Translations under genes and position numbers: made by a program
Notes under the pieces: model-generated
Databases searched by the model: none
What the model was told of the DNA's origin: nothing
The model's input: the letters and a program-made list of their open reading frames with translations, nothing else
NCBI GenBank assembly: GCA_963753905.1
Contig: CAVWDZ010000001.1
Coordinates: 496,001-560,000, forward strand
Direction of reading: 5' to 3'
DNA: 64,000 bases
From: Bog-756 sp963753905
GTDB taxonomy: Bacteria > Actinomycetota > Acidimicrobiia > Acidimicrobiales > RAAP-2
Shown: one piece after another, positions 1 through 8,936 of the stretch
How the letters are laid out: the number at the start of each line of letters is the position of its first letter
How positions within the stretch are numbered: position 1 is the first letter of the stretch

Positions 1-1335
1 CCTGAGGACGACACCGTCGACGCGCGCGAGGGGCGCGCAGACCTGATGGAGAAGGTGGTCGGTCTCTGCAAACGGCGTGGCTTCATCTTCCAGTCCGCCG
101 AGATCTACGGCGGCTTCCGTTCCACCTACGACTACGGGCCGCTCGGGGTGAACCTGCTGCGGAACGTCAAGAACGCCTGGTGGGAGGCAATGGTCCAGCG
201 GCGGGTCGACGTGGTCGGTCTCGACGCGGCAATCCTCTCGCCGCCCGCTGTCTGGGAGGCGTCGGGCCACCTGTCCAACTTCACCGACCCGCTCGTCGAC
301 TGCCGCCACTGCCACCAGCGGTGGAGGGAGGACAAGATCGAGGGGGTCTGCCCGTCCTGCGGGTCGACCGAGTTCACCGAGGCCCGGGCCTTCAACCTCA
401 TGTTCAAGACCCATGCCGGCCCGCTCGAGCACGAGGGCGCAGTCGCCTACCTGCGTCCCGAGACGGCCCAGGGGATGTTCATCAACTTCGCCAACGTGCT
501 CATGACCACCCGCAAGCGTCCCCCGTTCGGGATCGCACAGGTCGGAAAGTCCTTCCGCAATGAGATCACCCCCCAGAACTTCGTGTTCCGGACCCGCGAG
601 TTCGAGCAGATGGAGATGGAGTTCTTCGTCCCCCCACCCGAGGCGGACCGGTGGTTCGAGTACTGGGTCGACGAGCGCTACCGCTGGTACCGGGACCTCG
701 GCATTCCCGCCGCCGATCTGCGTCTGCGCCATCACGGGTCCGAGGAGCTCTCCCACTACTCGACCGCGACGGCCGACGTGGAGTACCGCTTTCCGTGGGG
801 ATGGGACGAGCTCGAGGGGATCGCCAACCGGACCGATTTCGACCTGAAGGCCCATGCCGCCGCGTCCGGCGAGCGCCTCGAGTACTTCGACCCGACCACC
901 AACGAGCGCTACGTCCCCTACGTGATCGAGCCGGCCGCGGGCGCCACCAGGGCCATGATGGCCTTCCTCCTCTCCTCGTACGCCGAGGACGAGGTCGGCG
1001 GAGAGGCCCGGGTGGTGCTGAAGCTCGACCCGCGGCTCGCCCCCTATCAGGTCGCGGTGCTCCCGCTCTCCAAGAAGGAGACCCTCGAGCCCCTGGCCCG
1101 CGAGGTGCTCGAGACCCTGCAGGCCCACTTCATGTGCGACTACGACACCACCCAGTCCATCGGCAAGCGCTACCGCCGACAGGACGAGGTGGGCACGCCC
1201 TGGTGCGTGACCGTCGACTTCGACTCGCTCGAGGACCGCGCGGTGACCGTCCGCGATCGCGACACCACCGAGCAGGTGCGCGTGCCGGCCGACGACCTGC
1301 TGGCCGCCATCCGCGGCCGCCTCGACGCCACCTGA
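1..1335 (+). CDS. glyS: Glycyl-tRNA synthetase (dimeric class II), 5' end possibly outside the window
   Basis: Charges tRNA-Gly with glycine in the cytoplasm. The first ATG is at 46 and gives 429 residues. The frame is open back to base 1, and this family normally has a few residues before the MEKVVGLCKRRGF segment, so the true start may lie upstream; numbering here is from the ATG at 46. A zinc-binding pair CxxC...CxxC is at C86/C89 and C102/C105. The class II core shows YLRPETAQGMF (135-145), motif 2 starting FRNEITPQ (about 170-177), and motif 3 EPAAGATRAMM (near 297). The C-terminal anticodon-binding domain begins near APYQVAVLPLSKK. The single-chain homodimeric type is the one used by Actinobacteria. 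The PPDK gene follows after 126 bp on the same strand. Confidence 0.95.
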   Translation, partial: PEDDTVDAREGRADLMEKVVGLCKRRGFIFQSAEIYGGFRSTYDYGPLGVNLLRNVKNAWWEAMVQRRVDVVGLDAAILSPPAVWEASGHLSNFTDPLVDCRHCHQRWREDKIEGVCPSCGSTEFTEARAFNLMFKTHAGPLEHEGAVAYLRPETAQGMFINFANVLMTTRKRPPFGIAQVGKSFRNEITPQNFVFRTREFEQMEMEFFVPPPEADRWFEYWVDERYRWYRDLGIPAADLRLRHHGSEELSHYSTATADVEYRFPWGWDELEGIANRTDFDLKAHAAASGERLEYFDPTTNERYVPYVIEPAAGATRAMMAFLLSSYAEDEVGGEARVVLKLDPRLAPYQVAVLPLSKKETLEPLAREVLETLQAHFMCDYDTTQSIGKRYRRQDEVGTPWCVTVDFDSLEDRAVTVRDRDTTEQVRVPADDLLAAIRGRLDAT

Positions 1336-1461
1336 CCCGGGCCGTCCGGGTCCGGTGGCCCGATTCCCTCCGGGTAGGCTTTCCGTCGGCGACCACGGCA
1401 GCGTGCCGATCGTTCCCTTTCCGTGCCACCGCGGACTTGCCACCAGAGGAGACCCCGCCCG

Positions 1462-4344
1462 ATGCCGTACGTGTTCGACTTCGACCACTCGCACCGCAAG
1501 CCGCCGATGGAGATGAAGGACCTCCTCGGGGGCAAGGGGGCGAACCTCGCCGAGATGACCTCGGTGCTCGCGCTGCCGGTACCTCCGGGGTTCACCATCG
1601 CCACCACCGCCTGCCGGACCTACATGGAGGACGGGTGGCCGGAGGGGCTGACCGCCGAGATCGTCAAGGCACGTGCCCGCCTGGAGCAGAAGATGGGGAA
1701 GCGGATCGGCGACCCGGGAGACCCGCTGCTTGTGTCGGTCCGGTCGGGCGCCAAGTTCTCGATGCCGGGGATGATGGACACGGTCCTCAACCTCGGCCTC
1801 AACGATGCCTCAGTGGTCGGACTGGCCAAGCAGACCGACGACGAGCGCTTCGCCTACGACTCGTACCGGCGCTTCGTCGCGATGTACGGCAGGATCGTGC
1901 TGGACGTCCCCGGGGAGGAATTCGACACGCTGCTCGACGCGGCTAAGGAGCTGGCCGGGACCTCGTCGGACGCCGGGATCCCCATCGAGCTGTTGCACTA
2001 CCTGGTCGACGCCTACCAGCAGATCGTCGAACGCCATACCGGTTCGCCCTTCCCGCAGGATCCGGACGAGCAGCTGCGCGGGGCGATCGAGGCCGTCTTC
2101 GCCTCGTGGAACGGTCCCCGGGCCGTGGCCTACCGGGTCCAGGAGCGGATCGCCCATGACCTCGGGACCGCGGTCAACGTCCAGGCGATGGTCTTCGGCA
2201 ATCGCGACGACAACTCCGGCACCGGGGTCGGCTTCACCCGCGACCCGGCGACCGGTGCGGTCGGCGAGTACGGCGACTTCCTCGTCAACGCACAGGGCGA
2301 GGACGTGGTGGCGGGGATCCGGAACACCGAGCCGCTGTCGGGGCTCCGCGACCGCTTCCCGGCCATCCACAAGGAACTGCTCGCGATCTTCGTCCGGCTC
2401 GAGCACCACTACCGCGACATGTGCGACACCGAGTTCACCATCGAGCAGGGCAAGCTCTGGATGCTCCAGACCCGGGTCGGCAAGCGGACCGGCCGGGCCG
2501 CGCTCCGGATGGCCGTCGACATGGTGGGGGAGCGATCGATAGCACTGACCCGGGACGAGGCCCTCGGCCGGATCACCGGCGAGCACCTCGAGCAGGTCCT
2601 CCATCCGCGGTTCGCCTCGACGGGGCACGAGGTGCTGGTCAGGGGTCTGGCGGCGTCCCCCGGTGCCGCCGTCGGCCGGGTGTACCTGACCGCGGACGAC
2701 GCACAGGCTGCGGCCGCACGGGGCGAGCCGGTGGTGCTCGTGCGAAGCGAGACCTCCCCCGAGGACGTGCACGGGATGTTGGCCGCCAAGGGCATCCTGA
2801 CCGCCCGCGGCGGATTGGTCAGCCACGCGGCGGTGGTGGCGCGCGGTTGGGGCAAGCCGGCGGTGGTCGGCGCCGAGTCCATGCGCATCGGCGCCGGGTC
2901 CTTTTCGGTCGGGGACGTGGTCGTGGCCGAAGGCGAGTGGATCTCGGTGGACGGCACGAACGGCACCGTGGTGCTGGGCCAGGTCCCGGTCATCCAGGGT
3001 GAGACGCCCCCGGAGTTCGAAACGATCCTGGGGTGGGCCGACGACGTCCGGTCCGGACACCTCGGCGTGCGGGCCAACGCCGACAACGGGGCCGATGCGG
3101 CCAACGCCCGTGCCCACGGGGCCGAGGGCATCGGACTGTGCCGGACCGAGCACATGTTCCTCGCCGAGGACCGGCTCCCGGTGGTGCGGAGGATGATCCT
3201 GGCCGCGACCGGGGTGGAGGAGGAGGCCGCACTCGAGGCGCTTCGCCTCGCGCAACGGGCCGACTTCGAGTCGATCCTCGAGGCCATGGACGGACTGCCG
3301 GTCACCATCCGCCTGCTCGACCCGCCGCTGCACGAGTTCCTGCCCGACACCCAGGAGCTCGCCGTCAAGGAGGCGACCGTCGGGCTGACCGACGAGGAAG
3401 CCAAGCTCTACGAGGCCGCCAAGAGCTGGCACGAGGTCAACCCGATGCTCGGCACCCGCGGGGTGCGTCTCGGGGTGATCAAGCCTGGGTTGTACGCCAT
3501 GCAGGTGCGGGCCCTGATGGAAGCCGCCCTCGGCCGGGTGATGGCCGGAGGTCACCCGGTCGTGGAGATCATGATCCCCCTGACCGTGGGCCGCGAGGAG
3601 ATGGCACTGGCCCGTTCGTGGGTGGAGGGGGCCGTCGCCGAGGCCGAGACGGCGGCAGAGCTTGCTCCCGCAGCCACGGCCGCCCGCTCCAGGGGGGCGG
3701 GCTTGACTGCGGGCTCGCTCGAGGTGCTCATCGGGACGATGATCGAGACACCGCGCGCCGCGCTCCGTGCCGGCGAGATCGCCGAAGTGGCCGACTTCTT
3801 CTCCTTCGGGACCAATGACCTGACCCAGATGACCTTCGGGTTCAGCCGTGACGACGTCGAAGGACGGATGATGTCGGCCTACCTCGAGGAGGGTCTCCTC
3901 AAGCGGAACCCGTTCGAGGTCGTCGATCCGGACGGCGTCGGCGAGCTGGTCCGCCTCGGGGTCGAGCGCGGACGGGCCACCCGGCCGACCCTCAAGCTCG
4001 GGGTGTGCGGCGAGCACGGTGGCGATCCCGAGTCGATCGCGACCTTTGCGGCCGCCGGTCTCGACTACGTGAGCTGCTCGCCGTTCCGGGTGCCGATCGC
4101 CCGGCTGGCCGCCGCCCAGGCAGTGCTGTCCGGCGATGCCGCCATCGGAGCCAAGACCAAGGCGGCACCTGCAGCCCGGGTCAACGCTTCGTCGGGGAAG
4201 GCCCCGGCCAAGAAGGCCCCGGCCACGAGGGCCCAGAGTAAGAAGGCCCAGCCCAAGAAGGCACCGGCAAAGAAGGCCTCGTCCGCCCGATCGGCCGGCA
4301 CGGTCGCCGAGCGGGCAACGGGTCGCACCCGGTCGGCGAGGTAG
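1462..4344 (+). CDS. ppdK: Pyruvate, phosphate dikinase with Lys/Ala-rich C-terminal tail
   Basis: Interconverts pyruvate + ATP + Pi and PEP + AMP + PPi in central carbon metabolism. The ATG at 1462 is chosen because AGAGGAG lies at 1445-1451; an in-frame upstream ATG (1423) adds 13 unlikely residues. The protein has 960 residues: an N-terminal ATP-grasp region (LLGGKGANLAEM, SVRSGAKFSMPGMMDT), a central phosphohistidine domain with catalytic His455 in GGLVSHAAVVARG, and a C-terminal PEP-binding TIM barrel with catalytic Cys849 in LGVCGEHGGDP. These are the family's expected catalytic residues. Unusually, residues 897-960 after the barrel form a tail of KKAPA-type repeats like histone H1 or mycobacterial HU tails. 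The tail has no role in catalysis that I know of. Primase follows 18 bp downstream. Confidence 0.95.
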   Translation: MPYVFDFDHSHRKPPMEMKDLLGGKGANLAEMTSVLALPVPPGFTIATTACRTYMEDGWPEGLTAEIVKARARLEQKMGKRIGDPGDPLLVSVRSGAKFSMPGMMDTVLNLGLNDASVVGLAKQTDDERFAYDSYRRFVAMYGRIVLDVPGEEFDTLLDAAKELAGTSSDAGIPIELLHYLVDAYQQIVERHTGSPFPQDPDEQLRGAIEAVFASWNGPRAVAYRVQERIAHDLGTAVNVQAMVFGNRDDNSGTGVGFTRDPATGAVGEYGDFLVNAQGEDVVAGIRNTEPLSGLRDRFPAIHKELLAIFVRLEHHYRDMCDTEFTIEQGKLWMLQTRVGKRTGRAALRMAVDMVGERSIALTRDEALGRITGEHLEQVLHPRFASTGHEVLVRGLAASPGAAVGRVYLTADDAQAAAARGEPVVLVRSETSPEDVHGMLAAKGILTARGGLVSHAAVVARGWGKPAVVGAESMRIGAGSFSVGDVVVAEGEWISVDGTNGTVVLGQVPVIQGETPPEFETILGWADDVRSGHLGVRANADNGADAANARAHGAEGIGLCRTEHMFLAEDRLPVVRRMILAATGVEEEAALEALRLAQRADFESILEAMDGLPVTIRLLDPPLHEFLPDTQELAVKEATVGLTDEEAKLYEAAKSWHEVNPMLGTRGVRLGVIKPGLYAMQVRALMEAALGRVMAGGHPVVEIMIPLTVGREEMALARSWVEGAVAEAETAAELAPAATAARSRGAGLTAGSLEVLIGTMIETPRAALRAGEIAEVADFFSFGTNDLTQMTFGFSRDDVEGRMMSAYLEEGLLKRNPFEVVDPDGVGELVRLGVERGRATRPTLKLGVCGEHGGDPESIATFAAAGLDYVSCSPFRVPIARLAAAQAVLSGDAAIGAKTKAAPAARVNASSGKAPAKKAPATRAQSKKAQPKKAPAKKASSARSAGTVAERATGRTRSAR

Positions 4345-4362
4345 CGAGAGTACCGTCCAGCC

Positions 4363-6207
4363 ATGGGCATTCCCGACGAGGACGTGGCGCGGGTCCGGGC
4401 TGCCACCGACATCGTGGCTCTGGTCGGGGAGCACGCAGCCCTCAAGCGCCAGGGGCAGCGCTGGGTGGGGCTCTGCCCGTTCCACGGCGAGAAGACGCCG
4501 TCGTTCAGCGTCAACGCCGAGGCCGGGCTCTATTACTGCTTCGGGTGCCAGGAGCGGGGCGACGCCATCAGCTTCGTCCGCGCCACCGAGCACCTCGACT
4601 TCGTCGACGCGGTCCGGCGCCTCGCCGACAGAACCGGCATCACCATCCGGGAGGAGGGTGGCGCGGGACGCAACAGCCAACGCCGGAAGGTCTTCCTCGA
4701 CGCCATGGAGGAAGCCACGGAGTGGTACCACCAGCGGCTGCTGACCGGAGCCGATGCCGGCCAGGCGCGCGACTACCTGCGCAGCCGCGGGTACGGGGGG
4801 GAGGTCGTGCGCCGGTTCCGCCTCGGATGGGCCCCTGAGGGGTGGGACACCCTGTGTACCGCGCTGCAGCTGAGCGAGGAGGTCGCCGTCGGCTCCGGGC
4901 TCGGGTTCGTCAACCGCAAGGGCCGGGTCCAGGACGCCTTCCGGTCCCGTGTGCTGTTCCCGATCTGCGATCCCTCGGGCCATCCCGTGGCCTTCGGCGG
5001 CCGGGTGCTGCCGGGCAGCCCAGACCCGGCCAAGTACAAGAACTCCTCCGAGACACCGATCTACTCCAAGCGACGAACCCTCTACGCGCTCAACTGGGCG
5101 AAGCAGGACATCATCACGACGGGAGAGGTGGTGGTCTGCGAGGGCTACACCGACGTGATCGGCTGCTTCGAGGCAGGGGTACCGAGGGCCGTCGCCACCT
5201 GTGGCACGGCCCTCGCCGAGGAGCACGTGCGCCTGCTCAAGAACTTCGCCACCCGGATCGTGCTGGCCTTCGACGCCGACGGGGCGGGGCAGTCGGCCGC
5301 CGGCCGCTTCTACGAGTGGGAGCGCCGTCTCGAGGTCGACGTGGCCGTCGCCGCGCTCGCCCCCGGGTCAGACCCTGCCGACCTGGCCCGCAACGATCCC
5401 GGGGCCCTACGGGCCGCTGTCGAGGGGGCCAAGCCCTTCCTCGAGTTCCGGCTCGGCCGCATCCTCGACGCCGCCGACCTCTCCACAGCAGAGGGCCGGG
5501 CCCGAGGGGCGGACCACGCCCTCGTCGCAGTCGCCGAGCACCCCGACGATCTGGTCCGCGACCAGTACGTGATGCGGGTGGCCGAGCGGTGTCACCTCGA
5601 GCCGGCCTCCCTCCGCGACCGCCTCGAGCGCATTCGCCGGCAGGGTCCGCAGACCCCGGCGGCCGGTGCGGAACCTCGCGGGGGCCGGCCGTCCACCTGG
5701 CAGGTCGGCGGCCCCGACGGCCCCCCCGTGCGAGCGCCTCGTCGCGACGCCGGCGCCGCGGTGCGCGAGTTCCGGCCCGGGCTCGAGGCGCTGCGCCTGG
5801 CCATCCACCGACCGGAGGAGGTCGGAGACAGGCTGGAGGCAGCGCTGTTCAGCGATCCGGTGCAGCGTGCCGCCTTCGAGGCTCTGGTCGAGGCCGACGA
5901 TCTCCATCGGGCCATCGACGAGGCCGCGCCGGAGGTCCAGTCCCTCCTCGTGCGTTTGACCGTGGAGGAGCCCCGGTCCGATCCCGACGAGGTGGTGGCT
6001 CAGCTGGTCCGGGACGTCGTGCGCCGCGAGCTCCCGGTCCTCACCGTCGAAGCCCGGAGCTCGGCACCGGCCATGGAGGAGGCTGCCTCGGTGGCCGCAT
6101 GGCTCCAGGAGCTGGATGATCCCCGCACCTCGGTCGTGGCGTCGAGCAGGTTGGTAGCCTGGCTCGTAGTGAGGTCGCAGATGATAGGCACGGGGCACGG
6201 CGGATGA
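4363..6207 (+). CDS. dnaG: DNA primase
   Basis: Synthesises RNA primers for replication. 614 residues. The CHC2 zinc finger is at the N-terminus (C38, H41, C59, C62). The TOPRIM domain carries E260 in VCEGYTDV and D304/D306 in FDADG. The C-terminal third (after about residue 430) is poorly conserved and would be the DnaB-interacting helical part. The start ATG lies 18 bp after the PPDK stop. The stop overlaps the sigma factor start by 4 bp (ATGA), so primase and sigma factor are translationally coupled, a variant of the classical macromolecular-synthesis operon. Confidence 0.95.
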   Translation: MGIPDEDVARVRAATDIVALVGEHAALKRQGQRWVGLCPFHGEKTPSFSVNAEAGLYYCFGCQERGDAISFVRATEHLDFVDAVRRLADRTGITIREEGGAGRNSQRRKVFLDAMEEATEWYHQRLLTGADAGQARDYLRSRGYGGEVVRRFRLGWAPEGWDTLCTALQLSEEVAVGSGLGFVNRKGRVQDAFRSRVLFPICDPSGHPVAFGGRVLPGSPDPAKYKNSSETPIYSKRRTLYALNWAKQDIITTGEVVVCEGYTDVIGCFEAGVPRAVATCGTALAEEHVRLLKNFATRIVLAFDADGAGQSAAGRFYEWERRLEVDVAVAALAPGSDPADLARNDPGALRAAVEGAKPFLEFRLGRILDAADLSTAEGRARGADHALVAVAEHPDDLVRDQYVMRVAERCHLEPASLRDRLERIRRQGPQTPAAGAEPRGGRPSTWQVGGPDGPPVRAPRRDAGAAVREFRPGLEALRLAIHRPEEVGDRLEAALFSDPVQRAAFEALVEADDLHRAIDEAAPEVQSLLVRLTVEEPRSDPDEVVAQLVRDVVRRELPVLTVEARSSAPAMEEAASVAAWLQELDDPRTSVVASSRLVAWLVVRSQMIGTGHGG

Positions 6208-7646
6208 CGGCGAGGCAGGCAGTCCCGCCGCGTCAGATCACCGGGACCGAGGATGCGGGGTTGTCGCCGCTCGACGTGCTCCCGGTCGACCAGTTCGAAG
6301 CACTGATCCGGCGGGGGCGGCTCCAGGGCGGTCTGACCCAGGACGAGGTGATGACGGTGCTCCGGTCGGTCGAGCTGAGCGCCGACTTGATCACCGGGGT
6401 GGTCGAGCGGATCCGTGCGGCCGGGATCGAGTTCACCTACGACACCGGCGAGACGACCATCGTCCCGATGTCGGTGGCGGTCGCCGACGAGGTCTCCGGA
6501 CACCTGCGCGAGTGCTACCCGACGGGGGAGGGCGAGACGGCGGCCGCCCTCGACGTCCTCGCGGTGCCCGAACAGGGAGCCCTGCGCGCCCCCGCCAACG
6601 GCCGCACCCCCTCTGGCGCGACTGAGGCGCTGGGCACACCGTCCCGGGGGCCGAAGAAGCCGCGCGCTCCACGGAGCGCGGCGAGCGACGGGTTCAGCGA
6701 GGGGGACAGCTTCCGAGGCTCGACCGCCGATCCGGTCCACATGTACCTGAAGGAGATCGGCAAGGTGAAGCTCCTCGACGCCTCGCTCGAGGTGGAGCTG
6801 GCCGAGCGCATCCTGGCCGGCAACGAGGCCGCGGCACGTCTGGCCGCCGACGACCTGGCGGAAGGGGCGGTCACCCGGTCCGAGCAGACCACCGACCGGC
6901 TGGTCGTGCGGCGCGGTCAGCAGGCCAAGGAAGCCCTCATCGAGGCGAACCTGCGACTGGTGGTCTCGATCGCCAAGCGGTACCGCAACCGGGGCCTCGC
7001 CTTCCTCGATCTCATCCAGGAGGGGAACCTCGGGCTCATGCGGGCCGTCGAGAAGTTCGACCACACCAAGGGGTTCAAGTTCTCGACGTACGCGACCTGG
7101 TGGATCCGCCAAGCGATCACCCGGGCCATCGCCGATCAGGCCAGGACCATCCGTATCCCGGTGCACATGGTCGAGACCATCAACAAGGTGGTGTGGGCCC
7201 AGCGCCAGCTCCTCCAGGAGCTCGGCCGCGAGCCGAGCGCCGAGGAGGTCGCCGGTCGGGTCGACTTCACCATCGACAAGGTGCGCGAGATCCAGCGGAT
7301 CAACCAGGACACGGTCTCGCTCGAGCAGCCCATGGGTGACGAGGACGACTTCAGCCTCTCCGACCTCATCGAGGACCGCGAAGCGGTGGTTCCCGACGAC
7401 GCCGCGGCCCGGATGATGCTCGACGACGCGCTGCGTGAGGCGCTCGGTCATCTGTCGCCGCGTGAGCAGGACGTGGTCCGGCTCCGGTTCGGGCTCGAGG
7501 ACGGCAAGATCCGAACGTTGGAGGAGGTCGGGCAGGCCTTCGGCGTGACCCGTGAGCGGATCCGCCAGATCGAGGCGAAGACCCTCGCCAAGCTGCGGCG
7601 CCCGGAGTCGGCACAGCTGCTCCGCGACTACCTCGAAGAGGACTGA
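6204..7646 (+). CDS. rpoD: Principal RNA polymerase sigma factor (sigma-70 group 1)
   Basis: Directs RNA polymerase to housekeeping promoters. 480 residues. The N-terminal ~85 residues resemble region 1.1. A proline/glycine-rich linker leads to region 1.2 (DPVHMYLKEIGKVKLL). Region 2 follows (NLRLVVSIAKRYRNRG, LIQEGNLGLMRAVEKFD, FSTYATWWIRQAI), then region 3 (IRIPVHMVETINK), and region 4.2 with the -35 recognition helix (TLEEVGQAFGVTRERIRQIE). The ATG overlaps the primase stop (ATGA). Being the full-length group 1 form next to dnaG supports housekeeping identity rather than an alternative sigma. Confidence 0.96.
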   Translation: MTARQAVPPRQITGTEDAGLSPLDVLPVDQFEALIRRGRLQGGLTQDEVMTVLRSVELSADLITGVVERIRAAGIEFTYDTGETTIVPMSVAVADEVSGHLRECYPTGEGETAAALDVLAVPEQGALRAPANGRTPSGATEALGTPSRGPKKPRAPRSAASDGFSEGDSFRGSTADPVHMYLKEIGKVKLLDASLEVELAERILAGNEAAARLAADDLAEGAVTRSEQTTDRLVVRRGQQAKEALIEANLRLVVSIAKRYRNRGLAFLDLIQEGNLGLMRAVEKFDHTKGFKFSTYATWWIRQAITRAIADQARTIRIPVHMVETINKVVWAQRQLLQELGREPSAEEVAGRVDFTIDKVREIQRINQDTVSLEQPMGDEDDFSLSDLIEDREAVVPDDAAARMMLDDALREALGHLSPREQDVVRLRFGLEDGKIRTLEEVGQAFGVTRERIRQIEAKTLAKLRRPESAQLLRDYLEED

Positions 7647-7676
7647 CCGGCAGTCCGGCCGTCGCTCGGCGAGCGG

Positions 7677-7979
7677 TCAGGCGGAGATTCGTCGCCCCTT
7701 GAGCGCCGAGGCCAGATCGCCGGCCATCTCGACCACCAGGGCATCGGCCGCCTCGTCTCCGTCGCGCCACCCGAGGCGAACCCCGATGGTGTCCCGGACC
7801 CGCTCGGCCCCCAGGAGGACGACGGCCTTGGACTTTGCGCCCACCAGGCTCGCGGTGCCTGCCACCGGAGCCCCACGCCCGGCCCGCCCGACGACCTGGA
7901 GCCGTTGGCCGGCGGCACGCCTCGAACCCAGGGCGTAGCCCAGGCAGAAGGCCGCGGCGGCGGCGACCGGTGTCTTCAT
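7677..7979 (-). CDS. Small conserved protein with one N-terminal hydrophobic segment
   Basis: 100 residues from the ATG at 7979 (MKTPVAAAAAFCLGYALGSRRA). An in-frame start 14 codons upstream is less likely because it adds a charged, non-conserved-looking leader. The N-terminus has a short hydrophobic stretch containing CLGYALGSRR, resembling the YtxH-like glycine-rich membrane anchor followed by basic residues. The remainder is soluble (VVLLGAERVRDTIGVRLGW). No catalytic motif is visible and I do not recognise the family. It is convergent with rpoD, about 30 bp beyond its stop. Confidence 0.6.
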   Translation of the reverse strand: MKTPVAAAAAFCLGYALGSRRAAGQRLQVVGRAGRGAPVAGTASLVGAKSKAVVLLGAERVRDTIGVRLGWRDGDEAADALVVEMAGDLASALKGRRISA

Positions 7980-8103
7980 CGGGTCATTGTGCCCCGGTTC
8001 GCGACGCCGTGCATCTCCCACCGTCGGCCGGGTGACGACGGGCTAATCTCCTGACGCACGCCAGGCCGGATCCGAGGTCGGATCCCACCGTGGTGGGCCT
8101 GAA

Positions 8104-8176
8104 TCCGGGGTAGCTCAATCGGCAGAGCGAGCGGCTGTTAACCGCTAGGTTGTGAGTTCGAGTCTCACCCCCGGAG
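8104..8176 (+). tRNA. tRNA-Asn (anticodon GUU)
   Basis: Acceptor stem TCCGGGG (8104-8110) pairs with CCCCGGA (8169-8175). The anticodon loop CTGTTAA carries GTT at 8137-8139. The T arm is GTGAG-TTCGAGT-CTCAC (8152-8168), and the discriminator base is G8176. The 3' CCA is not encoded. The VOC gene starts 7 bp beyond it. Confidence 0.95.
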
Positions 8177-8182
8177 CAACCA

Positions 8183-8545
8183 ATGATCCTCGGTGCCCAT
8201 GTGATCGTGCACAGCACCGATGCGGCTGCAGATCGAGCCTTCTTCCGGGATGTCCTCGGATTTCCGTCCGTTGACGCCGGCCACGATTGGCTGATCTTCG
8301 CGCTGCCGCCGTCAGAGGTTGCCGTACATCCCGCCGACGAGAACCGGGCCGAGCTCTCTCTCATGGTGGACGACCTGGACGCAGAGATGCAGGCACTCGA
8401 GCGCAAGGGCGTCCCGTGTTCGGCGGTGGCAGTGGCACGCTGGGGATCGGTGACCAAGATCGCGCTCCCCGGAGGAGGTGAGCTGGGTCTGTACCAGCCG
8501 AACCATCCCTCGCCCTCTGTGCCGACCGTGGTTCGGGACGAGTAG
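8183..8545 (+). CDS. VOC-superfamily (glyoxalase/bleomycin-resistance-like) protein
   Basis: 120 residues, one vicinal-oxygen-chelate module pair. The N-terminal half has the typical opening (HVIVHSTDAAADRAFFRDVLGFP). The second half has LSLMVDDLDAEMQALERKGV and closes with GGELGLYQP, the usual end of the fold. H6 near the N-terminus and the Glu in the GELGLYQP segment are candidate metal ligands. The substrate cannot be inferred. The ATG at 8183 is only 7 bp after tRNA-Asn, so it may be read from the tRNA transcript; no independent strong ribosome-binding site is visible. Confidence 0.8.
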   Translation: MILGAHVIVHSTDAAADRAFFRDVLGFPSVDAGHDWLIFALPPSEVAVHPADENRAELSLMVDDLDAEMQALERKGVPCSAVAVARWGSVTKIALPGGGELGLYQPNHPSPSVPTVVRDE

Positions 8546-8936
8546 CCCGACGCCGAGATACACCGGGTTCGGCAAGGGCTACACGGGGTTCTCCAACCAC
8601 GTGACGGGCGGGCACGAAGCCGAAGCGGCAGAGGAAGCGAAGGCGCCGAACCGGTTCGGCATGTTCGTCCTGAGGCTTCTCGGATCCAAGGGCAAGCCGT
8701 CGCCGGCCGATGCCAGGGTTTTGGCGGCCCGAATCGTGGGGGACTAGCGTACGCGGGCACGGAGAACCCCATTCTTCGAAGTGGGTCCGGCCGCACCGCA
8801 CAGCCGGGCGGTGGGTGCCGCCGGGTGGGGGCCCCCACCGGATCCTGCGATACTGCCTCCTCGGACGAGGCCCGACGCCGAGATCCGCGCACCGACAGGC
8901 GCACAGAACGAGCAACGCTGCAGAGGAGAGGGACAC
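8546..8936 (+). other. Intergenic region with an orphan reading frame and a perfect palindrome
   Basis: 391 bp between the VOC gene and the SDR gene. A plus-strand frame ending at 8747 could give a 49-residue protein from GTG 8601 (ending ADARVLAARIVGD) but lacks a ribosome-binding site and a recognisable fold; it may be a remnant. The perfect 16-bp palindrome GGTGGGGGCCCCCACC lies at 8824-8839, about 100 bp before the SDR start, and may be an operator or a cruciform. Nothing else is seen. Confidence 0.4.

Noticed and set aside
1810..5226. 1,138-codon open frame on the minus strand across ppdK and dnaG
   Set aside because: It is the antisense of two certain genes; the protein is His/Arg/Gly-rich without domains, as expected from high-GC shadow frames.
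8478..8747. 89-codon frame overlapping the VOC gene
   Set aside because: It overlaps the VOC gene in another frame for 68 bp; only the downstream part looks protein-like and it lacks a ribosome-binding site.
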